Shown here: positions 17,835-25,795 of the stretch, piece by piece
Position numbering within the stretch: the stretch's first letter is position 1
Layout of the letters: every line of letters starts with the position of its first letter
Source: Owenweeksia hongkongensis DSM 17368
GTDB lineage: Bacteria > Bacteroidota > Bacteroidia > Flavobacteriales > Schleiferiaceae
NCBI RefSeq assembly: GCF_000236705.1
Contig: NC_016599.1
Span: 3,596,001-3,660,000 of the forward strand
DNA: 64,000 nt
Direction of reading: 5' to 3'
Made by a program: the position numbers and the translations under genes
The notes under the pieces: generated by a model
The model's input: only the letters and a program-made list of their open reading frames with translations
Database searches by the model: none
Told to the model about the DNA's origin: nothing

Positions 17835-17857
17835 GAACCCCACTGCCCTGGGGTTTC
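17835..17857. other. Hairpin in the gap after the 45-aa gene
   Basis: The stem AACCCC/GGGGTT closes an 8-nt loop. On the minus strand it is followed by CTTTTC, a weak T run. It lies in the largest gap (17754-17922) of the early operon and could be a partial terminator or attenuator. Confidence 0.35.
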
Positions 17858-17922
17858 ACACTTAAACCAAACCAAATGATAGAAGAGGGGCAGCTCTCCA
17901 TGGTCTTTTTAAAATCTCACTT

Positions 17923-18060
17923 TTAGAAAGGCCCGAAATAATCTTTATAGAAGTAAATGCCTCCCGCTAGTGCCATGAGGTGGATAAATACCACCCACAA
18001 GGCAAATAGTATTGCCTTGATCTTATTCTCTGTATGTATTGATACCAGGTGTACTTTCAT
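17923..18060 (-). CDS. Tiny single-pass membrane protein (45 aa)
   Basis: The ATG at 18060 overlaps the TGA of the gene at 18057-18266 (ATGA) and the frame ends with TAA at 17923-17925. The product has one strong hydrophobic segment, about 18-39 (AILFALWVVFIHLMALAG), with a basic N-terminal side. The coupling supports a real gene. Tiny membrane proteins of prophages are often exclusion or lysis factors, but nothing here decides that. Confidence 0.5.
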   Translation of the reverse strand: MKVHLVSIHTENKIKAILFALWVVFIHLMALAGGIYFYKDYFGPF

Positions 18061-18266
18061 GGCTGGAGTTTGTTAAAGGGTTTATTAATGATTGCATCAC
18101 TTAGCTTTTGCCTCTTCTGAAGATGTTTGGCTATAGCTGCTTTTTCAGCTTCAGTAAAGTCACTATCAAAGGGGAGGGCTTCTATTTGGTTTTTATTCTT
18201 AATAAAATCCAGCATAGCCAGATCTCTGATATACCGAGCTTCTTCTGGGGTAAGTAATTCAGCCAT
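18057..18266 (-). CDS. Small helical protein
   Basis: This 69-aa protein is helical and charged (LTPEEARYIRDLAMLDFIKN). No family is recognised. It overlaps the gene upstream by 8 bases and is coupled to the 45-aa membrane protein. Confidence 0.45.
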   Translation of the reverse strand: MAELLTPEEARYIRDLAMLDFIKNKNQIEALPFDSDFTEAEKAAIAKHLQKRQKLSDAIINKPFNKLQP

Positions 18267-18564
18267 AAATGAGGTTATTTAGTTCTGTGGAAATATCTTC
18301 TACCTCTAGTATGGTTTGAATGGCATCAAGCAGGCTATCCCATGCTGGGGCAAATCTGCCAGTGGTAGGGGCCAAGTAGCTGCCTATCTGATAGCGCCTT
18401 TGCCTAACCATGGCAATAATTTTGGTATGCACCATTTTTTGAAAAATGTACTGAGCATACTGTGGCTTGGTGGTAGTAGACTTAAGGAAGCCTTTGGTAA
18501 GTTCAAACCTGATAGCAATACTTGACCTTGCATGTATTACCTGAATACGATCTTTAAATTGCAT
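18259..18564 (-). CDS. Early-operon protein of unknown function
   Basis: This 101-aa protein is basic and helical (KGFLKSTTTKPQYAQYIFQK). No family is recognised. It overlaps the LuxR-type regulator gene by 11 bases, so the two are co-translated. Confidence 0.45.
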   Translation of the reverse strand: MQFKDRIQVIHARSSIAIRFELTKGFLKSTTTKPQYAQYIFQKMVHTKIIAMVRQRRYQIGSYLAPTTGRFAPAWDSLLDAIQTILEVEDISTELNNLIYG

Positions 18565-19141
18565 AGCTGGGCTGGATTATATTGTGAGTAATAGCCCAGT
18601 GTGTAAGGCCTATGGAACTTTGTACACCTATTTTATTGAAAAGTGCTTTTCTATGCTTTGCTACTCCAGTTTGAGTGATCTCAAGCTTCTCAGCAATCTC
18701 TTTTTCCATGTAGTCCATGGCAATTAGCTTGAGTACTTCCATTTCTCTTGGAGAAATTTCACCATTTACTCCTGCTGGTTTTACACATATAACTCCATTA
18801 AATGGACAGCTGGAACGGGAAGGGCAGTCATGATGGTCAGGAGTGAGTTCACCACAGGTATTTACATCAGGAAATAGATCAATACCGCCAAATCTGCAAG
18901 AGGCATACTTTTCAAGTCTTTCTGATTCATCACTGTATCCCCATTGAATAAGTGCTTTCTGAGCTCTTTCATTTAGGGCTAAATCCATTCTAATAAGATT
19001 TAGAATGTGATTGGGGAGGTCTTTAAACTTGTAGGTGTGGCCGGCATAAGTAGCCAGTGTTCTATCACCTTGATTAAAGATTTCAAGTCCACGGTCTGCA
19101 ACACCGGCCTGAATTTGATTAGTATTTGACATATCACTCAT
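18554..19141 (-). CDS. LuxR-type HTH regulator with a Cys-rich middle
   Basis: This 195-aa protein ends with a LuxR/GerE helix-turn-helix (about 130-185: ISPREMEVLKLIAMDYMEKE, then IAEKLEITQTGVAKHRKALF). Before it lies a cluster of Cys and His (CGELTPDHHDCPSRSSCPF, then CVKP), which looks metal-binding. No receiver domain is present, so it is not a standard response regulator. As the second gene of the early operon it probably controls early or late transcription of the element. The lone HTH placed after a Cys cluster recurs in Bacteroidota prophages. Confidence 0.7.
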   Translation of the reverse strand: MSDMSNTNQIQAGVADRGLEIFNQGDRTLATYAGHTYKFKDLPNHILNLIRMDLALNERAQKALIQWGYSDESERLEKYASCRFGGIDLFPDVNTCGELTPDHHDCPSRSSCPFNGVICVKPAGVNGEISPREMEVLKLIAMDYMEKEIAEKLEITQTGVAKHRKALFNKIGVQSSIGLTHWAITHNIIQPSYAI

Positions 19142-19150
19142 TTTTAATTG

Positions 19151-19372
19151 TTACAATTTGATGGGTTCACCCTTGGTGGCCATGGCTTTTTTTGCCAGTT
19201 CACCTTGTTCAATCAGCTCAAGTGCAGCTATTTCAATTTTTCTACTTGACCTATTGGAGTCATTCCACCATTTGCTAATGTTTGCCCTACTTCCTTTTGT
19301 CTTCTCCCACAGCTTAGTTTTAGGATGTGTAAAGAGCTGTTCTAGTTTGATTATGATCTCTGATTTTGTCAT
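19151..19372 (-). CDS. Small putative DNA-binding protein, first gene of the early operon
   Basis: This 73-aa protein is helical and basic (KTKGSRANISKWWNDSNRSS), with a turn typical of small HTH proteins. It is the first gene after the divergent promoter region, the place of Cro-like or antirepressor proteins. No family is recognised. Confidence 0.5.
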   Translation of the reverse strand: MTKSEIIIKLEQLFTHPKTKLWEKTKGSRANISKWWNDSNRSSRKIEIAALELIEQGELAKKAMATKGEPIKL

Positions 19373-19527
19373 GTATAGATATCTGTACTTGATTTCGATA
19401 GGTCAAAGGAACATATTTGTTTCCAATTAAGCAACAAAAAATGACTAATGAGTCAATAAAAGTTGAATGAAAGTTCATCAAAAAATATCTAAAAGGTGTA
19501 TAAACATTGACCAATAAACCAATTACT
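19373..19527. promoter_or_regulatory. Divergent control region of element 1
   Basis: This stretch separates the minus-strand early operon from the plus-strand repressor-like gene. It holds several short inverted repeats: GGAAC-N6-GTTCC-like (around 19409-19425), TGACT-N4-AGTCA (around 19441-19454) and TGAA-N6-TTCA (around 19467-19480). These are fit operators for a lysogeny switch. No single promoter stands out. Confidence 0.45.
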
Positions 19528-19995
19528 ATGTGCCAAATTTGTCAAGTGAATTATGGAAGTCATATGGGGGAGTACATCCGGTATAAGCTGGATGTGCTTG
19601 GAATAAAGCAGCGGTGGTTGTCAAATAAGATTCAACGCGAGGGAGGTTCTATGAGCCCATCCTACTTGAGCAAACTCCTCAGTAATAAAGCTGAGCTACT
19701 ACCCAGTGAGATGGCAATGTTTTCTAAGCATCTGCCTTCTGATTTTTTTGATGAGTATTATGAGACAAACCCAAAACTGAAACCGTACCACCACAGTAGA
19801 TTGGAAGTGGTGCTACCAGGAGTAGAGGAAGAAAGAGTGCCTTATGAAACTAAAGGCACCGGGTATAGAATAACACTGGAAATTGATCCAATAGATTTTG
19901 ATCCTGATTTACTGGATCCACTTTCTGAAAGCTTGAAATCAGCACTAAAAGATTTTCATTCACGCTTACAAGAGGACAAAAAACGGACGAAATAA
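19528..19995 (+). CDS. HTH repressor-like protein
   Basis: This protein of about 155 aa has a helix-turn-helix-like start (MGEYIRYKLDVLGIKQRWLS, then SPSYLSKLLSNKAELLPSEM) as in Xre/Cro-type regulators, and an acidic middle (EIDPIDFDPDLLDPLSES). I use the ATG at 19528; a TTG at 19507 and an ATG at 19564 (with GGAAG ahead of it) are options, the last fitting the domain start best. It is the only plus-strand gene of element 1 on this side and faces the early operon, the typical place of a lysogeny repressor. Confidence 0.6.
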   Translation: MCQICQVNYGSHMGEYIRYKLDVLGIKQRWLSNKIQREGGSMSPSYLSKLLSNKAELLPSEMAMFSKHLPSDFFDEYYETNPKLKPYHHSRLEVVLPGVEEERVPYETKGTGYRITLEIDPIDFDPDLLDPLSESLKSALKDFHSRLQEDKKRTK

Positions 19996-20065
19996 GGACG
20001 AGAGCTAGCGCTGTTGCCTCGTGGAAGTAGATAAATAGCGTGTTTGTGATGGATGGAACAGGGTT

Positions 20066-20078
20066 CCGTCCAGACCGC
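20066..20078 (+). other. Att core at the junction of element 1 and element 2
   Basis: The 13-mer CCGTCCAGACCGC is identical to part of the tRNA-Asp 3' end at 35981-35993. The bases before it do not fit the rest of a tRNA, so it is a junction between two integrated elements and not the gene itself. Confidence 0.6.
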
Positions 20079-20095
20079 TTAGTAAAAGCGTAAAA

Positions 20096-20127
20096 GCCTG
20101 ATTATCAATGATAGTCAGGCTTTTTTT
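20096..20127 (+). terminator. Strong terminator right after the left att core
   Basis: A perfect 12-bp stem (GCCTGATTATCA with TGATAGTCAGGC, one G-T pair) is followed by TTTTTTT. It sits at the same place relative to the att core as the terminator of the right copy (36007-36036), so the element seems to carry its own stop for the transcript that enters from the tRNA side. Confidence 0.8.
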
Positions 20128-20131
20128 GTGC

Positions 20132-20155
20132 AAATTAGTACAGTTTTAGAATAGT
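20132..20155 (+). repeat. Left copy of the 24-bp direct repeat of element 2
   Basis: A 24-base sequence starting AAATTAGTACAG is identical to bases 35852-35875 and in the same direction. It lies 53 bases inside the left att core. Identical repeats inside both ends of an element next to att cores are typical of arm-type recombinase sites. Confidence 0.65.
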
Positions 20156-20203
20156 GGTTTCTCTTGTTTCATGTTGTAAAACCAAAAATTGTCATTTGTA
20201 AGC

Positions 20204-20650
20204 TCATGCGCTTTGAAGTCCTGCGATGTAGTTTGCAAGATCACTAGCCCTGATTTTCTTATTTCCTTTTTTACCGGCTGGGTAAACAACTTTTAATCCT
20301 TCAGGGATATGACGTTTATATACGGTTTGCCTTGTGCATCCTAGTCGGTCAGCTGCTTGCACAACGGAAAGTAATTCATCATTTGCCGCTGGAAGCTGAA
20401 TAAGCTTTCCGGTTCGACCTGGATTTTCAGATTGTGAGCCCTTGTCTGTGATAAAATCATCCTTTTGATCCTGGACTATTCTCTTCATTGATTTAAGATC
20501 GCTTTCAAAAATGGCCAGTCTTGCTACTACAAGGTTGCAGGATTCTATGTCGGGAAGGTTTCCTGGAATAAGAAGGTCTTCTGATAAGAACTGAATTTCT
20601 TCCTTAAGCACATCAAAGTCTTCATTGATGTTAGGGGTTAATTTTTTCAT
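20204..20650 (-). CDS. HTH-type DNA-binding protein (excisionase-like C-terminus)
   Basis: This 148-aa protein has a helical first half and a C-terminal helix-turn-helix (about 92-145: VVQAADRLGCTRQTVYKRHI) with a basic wing (YPAGKKGNKKIRASDL). This is the HTH_17/excisionase type common near integrases. It is paralogous with 20731-21171. Next to the left att site it may act as a recombination directionality factor; a simple regulator is the alternative. Confidence 0.6.
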   Translation of the reverse strand: MKKLTPNINEDFDVLKEEIQFLSEDLLIPGNLPDIESCNLVVARLAIFESDLKSMKRIVQDQKDDFITDKGSQSENPGRTGKLIQLPAANDELLSVVQAADRLGCTRQTVYKRHIPEGLKVVYPAGKKGNKKIRASDLANYIAGLQSA

Positions 20651-20730
20651 TTATCAATTTTTATGGATTAAAATTTTTGAAGACTTAGCTCAATCGGTGA
20701 TGAAAGTGCTAAGTTGTGATTAGCTTTTAT

Positions 20731-21171
20731 CTATGCTGCTTGCTGAATTCGTCCCATATATAGATCAAGGTCTTTTTTGCTAACCTTCGGACTGCCTTTT
20801 GGGCCCTTTGGGTAGCTAAGTTTAAGTCCATTTGGAATATGTTTGCGATAAATGGTGCTTCTATTGCATCCGAGTTTGATGGCCGTACTTGTAAGGGTGA
20901 AAAAAATCTCTTGATCGTTTGAATTTTGGCTAAATGATTGTTGTGTTACATGAGCACTTAGTAAATCGTTCTTGCGTTTCTGCATCTTGTCCGCAAGTCC
21001 CGATAAATCACTAACGCATTTTGAGGCCATGCTTAATAGTATTTTGGATTCTTTGAATTCAATTTGTGCTTTTGTTTCTGTGATTCTATCAATAACCTGA
21101 TCAGTAGCCATGTCTAAAATTCCAAGCATTTCTTCGGAGGTCCAGGATTCTATAGTTTTTTGCTTTTCCAT
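20731..21171 (-). CDS. Paralogous HTH-type DNA-binding protein
   Basis: This 146-aa protein shares with 20204-20650 the C-terminal pattern (AIKLGCNRSTIYRKHIPNGL, YPKGPKGSPKVSKKDLDLY). Its N-terminal half (TIESWTSEEMLGILDMATDQ, later SDLSGLADKMQKRKNDLL) matches the short protein at 21217-21450. So the three genes form a family by duplication. Confidence 0.6.
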   Translation of the reverse strand: MEKQKTIESWTSEEMLGILDMATDQVIDRITETKAQIEFKESKILLSMASKCVSDLSGLADKMQKRKNDLLSAHVTQQSFSQNSNDQEIFFTLTSTAIKLGCNRSTIYRKHIPNGLKLSYPKGPKGSPKVSKKDLDLYMGRIQQAA

Positions 21172-21216
21172 AATAGATAGTTTTAAAATTTGAAAATGAT
21201 TTTTCGATTTATGTTC

Positions 21217-21450
21217 TTAGTGATTATTACTGTTTGCTAGATGAAATGAGTCTTTGTGATTCTGAAGAATGTTGGAGAGGCTTGTTAGGTCACTAATAAT
21301 TTCAGTGACATGACCGAGTTGTTCGTTAACCTCGTCAAAGGTCATTTGATCTACTGGGGCGATTGACTTGCTCACTGTTAGTTCAGTAACGACATTCAAA
21401 AACTCAAGGCATTCGAATGGAGTAAATGATTCTATTGTCTGATCTTTCAT
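21217..21450 (-). CDS. Short paralogue without the HTH domain
   Basis: This 77-aa protein resembles only the N-terminal half of 20731-21171 (TIESFTPFECLEFLNVVTEL; SDLTSLSNILQNHKDSFHL). It lacks the DNA-binding part. If the shared half is a dimer domain, it could form inactive mixed dimers and so tune its paralogue; this is inference. Confidence 0.5.
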   Translation of the reverse strand: MKDQTIESFTPFECLEFLNVVTELTVSKSIAPVDQMTFDEVNEQLGHVTEIISDLTSLSNILQNHKDSFHLANSNNH

Positions 21451-21618
21451 AATAATTGATTTTTGGTGTTAAGAAATAATTGAATTCATTGTTTTTAGGA
21501 CATAGGTATTCTTTACCGGCTCCTAAAGCTTTTGGCTTTAAGGCAGTCTCCAAAGTGTATTTTAAAGTAAAATGGAGTTAAAAGGAAGGGTGTTGGTCCC
21601 TAGTCTAGGTTGCTCTTG

Positions 21619-21801
21619 TTACGCTGAAATAGGGAGGTTTTCTGGATTGTCTCCTGATTGATCCTTTCCTAATTCTGAAAGACAATGAAGTGCGTTTGTG
21701 ATTAGCAGCATTTCAGGGATAAGTGCTCCCATGTTTTGCAATTCAGCTTCTTGTTGTTCTGGGGTGTAGAGTAGGTTTACTCGTTGTGCTAGTGCATCCA
21801 T
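21619..21801 (-). CDS. Tiny protein of a second paralogous pair
   Basis: This 60-aa protein starts MDALAQRVNLLYTPEQQEAE, nearly the same as the gene at 21964-22167. It is helical, with no known family. Its place in a ladder of tiny minus-strand genes at the element end is the only clue. Confidence 0.5.
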   Translation of the reverse strand: MDALAQRVNLLYTPEQQEAELQNMGALIPEMLLITNALHCLSELGKDQSGDNPENLPISA

Positions 21802-21963
21802 ACTTTTTAATTTTTGACGGTTATTAATAATTCATATTAGGGTTTTACTTGTTTCAGGCTGTAAAGATATGTGTTATTTATTGGGAAATGCAAATCAATC
21901 ACCTGTTTATCAAGTAGTTACGGTGAAACAGTTGTTTCACCAAAAAATTGCCTTTAACTTGAT

Positions 21964-22167
21964 TTAGAGAGGTTTGAGATTTTGTTGTGGGCAATTTGGT
22001 GAGTGAAAAAAAGTTGAATTTTCTTCATTTTGGCTGAGTTGACCGAAGAGCTTGAGTAGCTGAAAGTGGTCTTTCATGTCCAAAATTGTGGTCGTTAGTA
22101 TTGCAAGTTCTGCTTGCTGTTGTTCCGGTGTATAAAGACTATTGATCTTCTGAGTTAGTGCATCCAT
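21964..22167 (-). CDS. Tiny protein of a second paralogous pair
   Basis: I start it at the ATG at 22167 because the following residues (MDALTQKINSLYTPEQQQAE) match the start of the paralogue at 21619-21801; the longer upstream frame to 22251 has no match. The product has 67 aa and is helical. It is the first gene of the minus-strand ladder; the TGTATACA sites lie about 140 bases upstream. Confidence 0.5.
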   Translation of the reverse strand: MDALTQKINSLYTPEQQQAELAILTTTILDMKDHFQLLKLFGQLSQNEENSTFFHSPNCPQQNLKPL

Positions 22168-22302
22168 AGTAATGGGGTTTTTGAAATTAGTAATTGTTTT
22201 TATCGAGCTCGTTCTGCGGCAAATGTAAAGTCGTTTAAAGCAATTCTGCAAGCGTTTTGAAGAGAAATATTTTTTGTAACAAACTGAAATTCAAAATGTT
22301 GG

Positions 22303-22436
22303 TGTATACAAATTATCGAAGTACTCATGTATACAGAATTGAATTTAAGACCTTGAAACTCCTTTTAATCGTGGAAATGGGGATGAAGGAGTCTTGTATA
22401 CAAACGGCCTAAAATGAGTTAGTTTGCTTGTATACA
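22303..22436. repeat. Four TGTATACA sites
   Basis: The palindrome TGTATACA occurs at 22303, 22328, 22395 and 22429. The second and fourth are both followed by GAATTG, so the repeat unit is longer than the palindrome. They lie upstream of the minus-strand ladder of tiny genes and at the start of a 1.2-kb gene-free stretch, fit for operators of one of the HTH proteins or for an origin. Confidence 0.5.
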
Positions 22437-23446
22437 GAATTGGCTTTTTATGGAAAAAAAAAGTTTAGGATTTTGCTTAGAAAGTAAAATTGGATAGACA
22501 AGAGGTAAGGAGGAAGGGTGTAATCGTTCAAAAGGAATCATGTCAATAGGGTAGTACGTCTTTGTTTAAGGCTAAGGGTGTGAGTCCTTTTGATCTCGTG
22601 AGTGCGCTCTTTTAGATGAATTGCATGCTATCCTGTATGTAAGTTGAAGCTGGGTTGAGAAAAAAAAACAACTTTTCGCTTGCCGGAATAAAATATTGTA
22701 TTATATTCGCAAATTGATTCAGGTTTTATAAACCTTGGTGCAATTTCATTACTATACTATAGGGTCATTTGCGATCTGGCCGGACGCATCCATGAAAATA
22801 TGGAATAGACGACAATACCAGCCAAGTGACATCGAAGAGGCGCGCTCGCTTCATCTACCAGAGCGCACGAAGATAATCTAGCTCCGCCTGCGCGTATATC
22901 AGGTAATTTTCATTCAAACATAAAATTGGTTTCCTGAAGGTGGTTTTCCTTAAAACCCAATCTGGATGTTTCGTCCCCAGACTTACTTCTATACTTGCAG
23001 AGCCGTATCGGTGCAACGCTGCTTGGACCGAGCAATTGGTTTTTGTGAAAATGAAAGAAACCCTTTTATTTTTATTTTTGGGAAGATAGCTTTCAGCTCC
23101 TTCCTTTAATTTTTGTCTATTATTTAATTTTCTTTTACCTGAAGATTATATCCTTCTTACTTTATAAGGCCATAAAATAATTAGAGACCAAAGTACCTCA
23201 TCCCATAAAAGACAAGGACATAGGCTCAAGATAGTTTAGTTAGCCTAATAATCTTATTCAGTAGTGACATAATTAAGAATAATAGAAGTCCTTAAATTAT
23301 CTGTAATTAGTTTTTGTTATTAATAGACTCATCCAATCCTGAATTAGACCTCTTTCTAAACTTTATGAAGAAAATTGTAGAAAGTGTATCAAATCCGTAA
23401 ACCTTTCGGAAACTCTTTTACTATACTTATGTGAGTAGAAATAGCT
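22437..23446. other. Gene-free stretch with a candidate structured RNA
   Basis: No convincing gene is seen in about 1 kb. At 22680-22710 lies a promoter-like TTG and TATATTCG pair on the plus strand, followed by a more GC-rich stretch (to about 23,050) with stems such as AGGTTT-TAT-AAACCT. A 29-codon frame at 22792-22881 (MKIWNRRQYQPS start) is open but may be chance. From 23,060 to 23,446 the sequence is AT-rich with nothing clear. A non-coding RNA is possible; the sequence alone does not prove it. Confidence 0.35.
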
Positions 23447-23794
23447 GTGCTACTCGTGTTATTGATTAGTTTGTTAATAGCTACCACCTGCATTTATTTC
23501 ATAGTTCGTGTGGGTGGTAGTTTTCAAAATTACAAGGGTATGAGTAATGAAGAGAGAGTAAAAGGATTCTATAGAAAGATTATAGAATATCAGGTTTTTT
23601 ATGGGTGGTCGGTTCCCAAAGCCTTTACGGAAACAAAGGAAGAAATGCCGGGGATAGAATGTAGCAGTTCAATCTCAAGAGTACATCGAAAACTCAAAGA
23701 GTATGAACAACAACTATATCGTCACAGGCTCTACGCGGCAATTCAGAAGAGCAAGGAACTAATTAAATACCACGTTGAGAATGGAGGAGAGTAG
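23447..23794 (+). CDS. Membrane-anchored small protein
   Basis: This 115-aa protein probably starts with GTG at 23447 (a stop lies four codons upstream). One N-terminal membrane helix (LLVLLISLLIATTCIYFIV) is followed by a helical basic domain (NEERVKGFYRKIIEYQVFYG). No family is recognised. It overlaps the start of the next gene. Confidence 0.45.
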   Translation: MLLVLLISLLIATTCIYFIVRVGGSFQNYKGMSNEERVKGFYRKIIEYQVFYGWSVPKAFTETKEEMPGIECSSSISRVHRKLKEYEQQLYRHRLYAAIQKSKELIKYHVENGGE

Positions 23795-24587
23795 AATATT
23801 GGTGCAGCGGGATGATGCCCGCATAGAGTCCCTTAATGTCATTCATGAAGCCTTTGTGATTAATGCGAATCGCATTGTTGAAATGGTAAAAGAAGAGCTT
23901 CAGCTTTCGTTTGATTTTAATGCTGAGTTTCTATTGAAGGTTTTCAAAGGTGAAGTGAAGCTAAAAGGTGAAGAAGAGAAGAGAGACTATGTGAACTTTG
24001 GAGCATACGCACCTCAAGGGTTCTTCAGGTATCGTCAAATCATTTCAGAGACTGAAATCTACACAAGATTTGGAGGCAATGGATTAGTGCTGGACTTAGC
24101 GGCGGCTCTTAGAATGTACAAGCTGCCAGAGTTCAGCGTTGACCTTGCTGAAGCCATGAGTAGCTGCTTTCAAGGTCTCAAAGCAAACGTTGATTTGCGT
24201 TTCGTAGCCATAGAGGATAATCGGTTTGTATTCAGTGAATCCGGTAAACGCGAAATTGAGAGTAAGTACAGCCGTGAATTATTGGGGGAGGACGTAGTGA
24301 TCTACAATAAGTTTGCTTCTATTGCTGGACAGCTCACTGAACTTATCAAGGAAGTGAATGGTGGTAATATGCCGTTTAACGTCACAATTGACAATTTCTT
24401 GGATTTTGACAGAGACGAGAACGGAGAAGTAGCTGTTTTAGCGGTTCCTACTTGTGTACCAAGTGAACTAGAAAGAATGGGTGCTCTTCGGGTAGCCATG
24501 TATGGCGGTCGAGCTCCTGAGCATAGGGATAGTGAAGGCGAAGCGAATAGGCTTTTCAGGGAGCTTAACGGCAAATTCTTACAGTAG
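23781..24587 (+). CDS. Unrecognised protein of the phage-remnant operon
   Basis: This 268-aa protein (ATG at 23781, in frame with a TTG at 23775) is soluble and mixed alpha/beta. Phrases such as NFGAYAPQGFFRYRQIISET and PEFSVDLAEAMSSCFQGLKA suggest a compact fold, but I cannot name a family. It is 2 bases from the gpD-like gene, so it is likely part of the same tail-type module. Confidence 0.5.
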   Translation: MEESRILVQRDDARIESLNVIHEAFVINANRIVEMVKEELQLSFDFNAEFLLKVFKGEVKLKGEEEKRDYVNFGAYAPQGFFRYRQIISETEIYTRFGGNGLVLDLAAALRMYKLPEFSVDLAEAMSSCFQGLKANVDLRFVAIEDNRFVFSESGKREIESKYSRELLGEDVVIYNKFASIAGQLTELIKEVNGGNMPFNVTIDNFLDFDRDENGEVAVLAVPTCVPSELERMGALRVAMYGGRAPEHRDSEGEANRLFRELNGKFLQ

Positions 24588-24589
24588 GG

Positions 24590-25783
24590 ATGAGTTGGGG
24601 ATTCAATAAGCTGACATGTGAAGTAATGATTAAGGGAACGGGTGGTGTTACTGCTCGTTTCCTTGCTGTCAATAAGGTTAAGGTATTTCAGTCCTATAAA
24701 ACCCTTACTGACACGGCAGAGCTTACCATGCCTTTTGATGATAGATGGAAGGTGAAGACTCAGGACGGCAAACAAACGCTTTATATCCTTGGTAGGGATG
24801 GTATAGAATCGGTTTTCCCTCATGGATCAGCAATTGAAATCAAGTTGGGGTACGACTTCAAGAATGAGCTTGTCTTTTCAGGCTTTATCACAGGGATTAA
24901 ACCACAAGCTCCCTTTGTTCTATTTTGTGAAGATGCTGCATGGAAGCTGAAGCAAAACCTTTTGAATTTCTCAACTCGCAATGGTGTAACATTGGAAGGC
25001 GTAATTGATCAGCTTTTGGATGGTACAGGTGTAGAGCTACATGAAGATGTAAAGGCAAGTGAAATTGTATTTCCGGCTGGGCTTTATGTGAATCGCATGA
25101 GTACTGCACAATTGCTTCACCAATGGAAAGAAAAGCAAGGTCTGAATTCATTTATCAAGGATGGTAAGCTGATGATAGGTAGAGGCTTTTTTGAGATAGA
25201 TAACTCAGTTTTCAAATCTTCATTGGATATCGATTATTCACCACCTACAATCAATATTGACGAAGATATCCCAAGGGGAAAAGACAGGCTCGACCTTCAA
25301 AGTTTGACGGCTGAATCATTGGCAATACGTGCAGTTTCAATTTTTAAAACGAATAAAAGCCTTGAATTGACCATTGTACTACATCCAGACAAGAAAGATG
25401 AGGTTTTGGTGATTGAGGAGATTGACACACGAAAGACGAGAGCAAAGCAAGAGCAGGATGCAAAAGAACTAAGACAGGCAATTGGTGGAAGATCAATCTT
25501 CCCAGAACGGCTACAAACTCAAAGCAGGCACCATTACAACCTTGAGAGGGAAGAGCTACTGGATAGGGCTAAGGCAGCTTTGTTTGATTATGCTCAAAAT
25601 GGACTCACGGGAAGCTTTACCACGTTTGGCGATCATAATTTACAATCTGGGCAATCAATAATTATGGTTGATCCAATGAACAAAGAGAAGGAGGGCGAAT
25701 ACCTCATGCAGGATGTAACAAAAATATTTGGAAAAGATGGCTATCGTCAAGAGGTGACCATACCACACAAGATTAACGATTAA
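24590..25783 (+). CDS. Phage gpD-like baseplate hub / late-control protein
   Basis: This 397-aa protein has the layout of the gpD/VgrG N-terminal family: strand-rich start (ELTMPFDDRWKVK), then LVFSGFITGIKP, FCEDAAWKLKQNLLNF and GVIDQLLDGTGVEL, and at the end HNLQSGQSIIMVDPMNKEKE and TKIFGKDGYRQEVTIPH. Such proteins form the hub of contractile tails. Here there are no sheath, tube or baseplate neighbours, so it is either a relic or a protein that interferes with, or joins, the tail of another phage, as a satellite might do. Confidence 0.65.
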   Translation: MSWGFNKLTCEVMIKGTGGVTARFLAVNKVKVFQSYKTLTDTAELTMPFDDRWKVKTQDGKQTLYILGRDGIESVFPHGSAIEIKLGYDFKNELVFSGFITGIKPQAPFVLFCEDAAWKLKQNLLNFSTRNGVTLEGVIDQLLDGTGVELHEDVKASEIVFPAGLYVNRMSTAQLLHQWKEKQGLNSFIKDGKLMIGRGFFEIDNSVFKSSLDIDYSPPTINIDEDIPRGKDRLDLQSLTAESLAIRAVSIFKTNKSLELTIVLHPDKKDEVLVIEEIDTRKTRAKQEQDAKELRQAIGGRSIFPERLQTQSRHHYNLEREELLDRAKAALFDYAQNGLTGSFTTFGDHNLQSGQSIIMVDPMNKEKEGEYLMQDVTKIFGKDGYRQEVTIPHKIND

Positions 25784-25795
25784 TGAAGATGGAAG

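Noticed and set aside
19996-20090. tRNA gene ending at the left att core
   Set aside because: No matching 5' acceptor strand GGTCTGG lies about 73 bases upstream, and no cloverleaf can be drawn; only the 13-base core matches.
22168-22251. Longer start of the tiny gene at 21964
   Set aside because: The extra 28 residues have no match in the paralogue, while the ATG at 22167 lines up exactly with the start of that gene.
20240-22440. CRISPR array in the repeat-bearing end of element 2
   Set aside because: The repeats are short palindromes at uneven distance and paralogous genes, not regular repeats with unique spacers; no cas gene is near.
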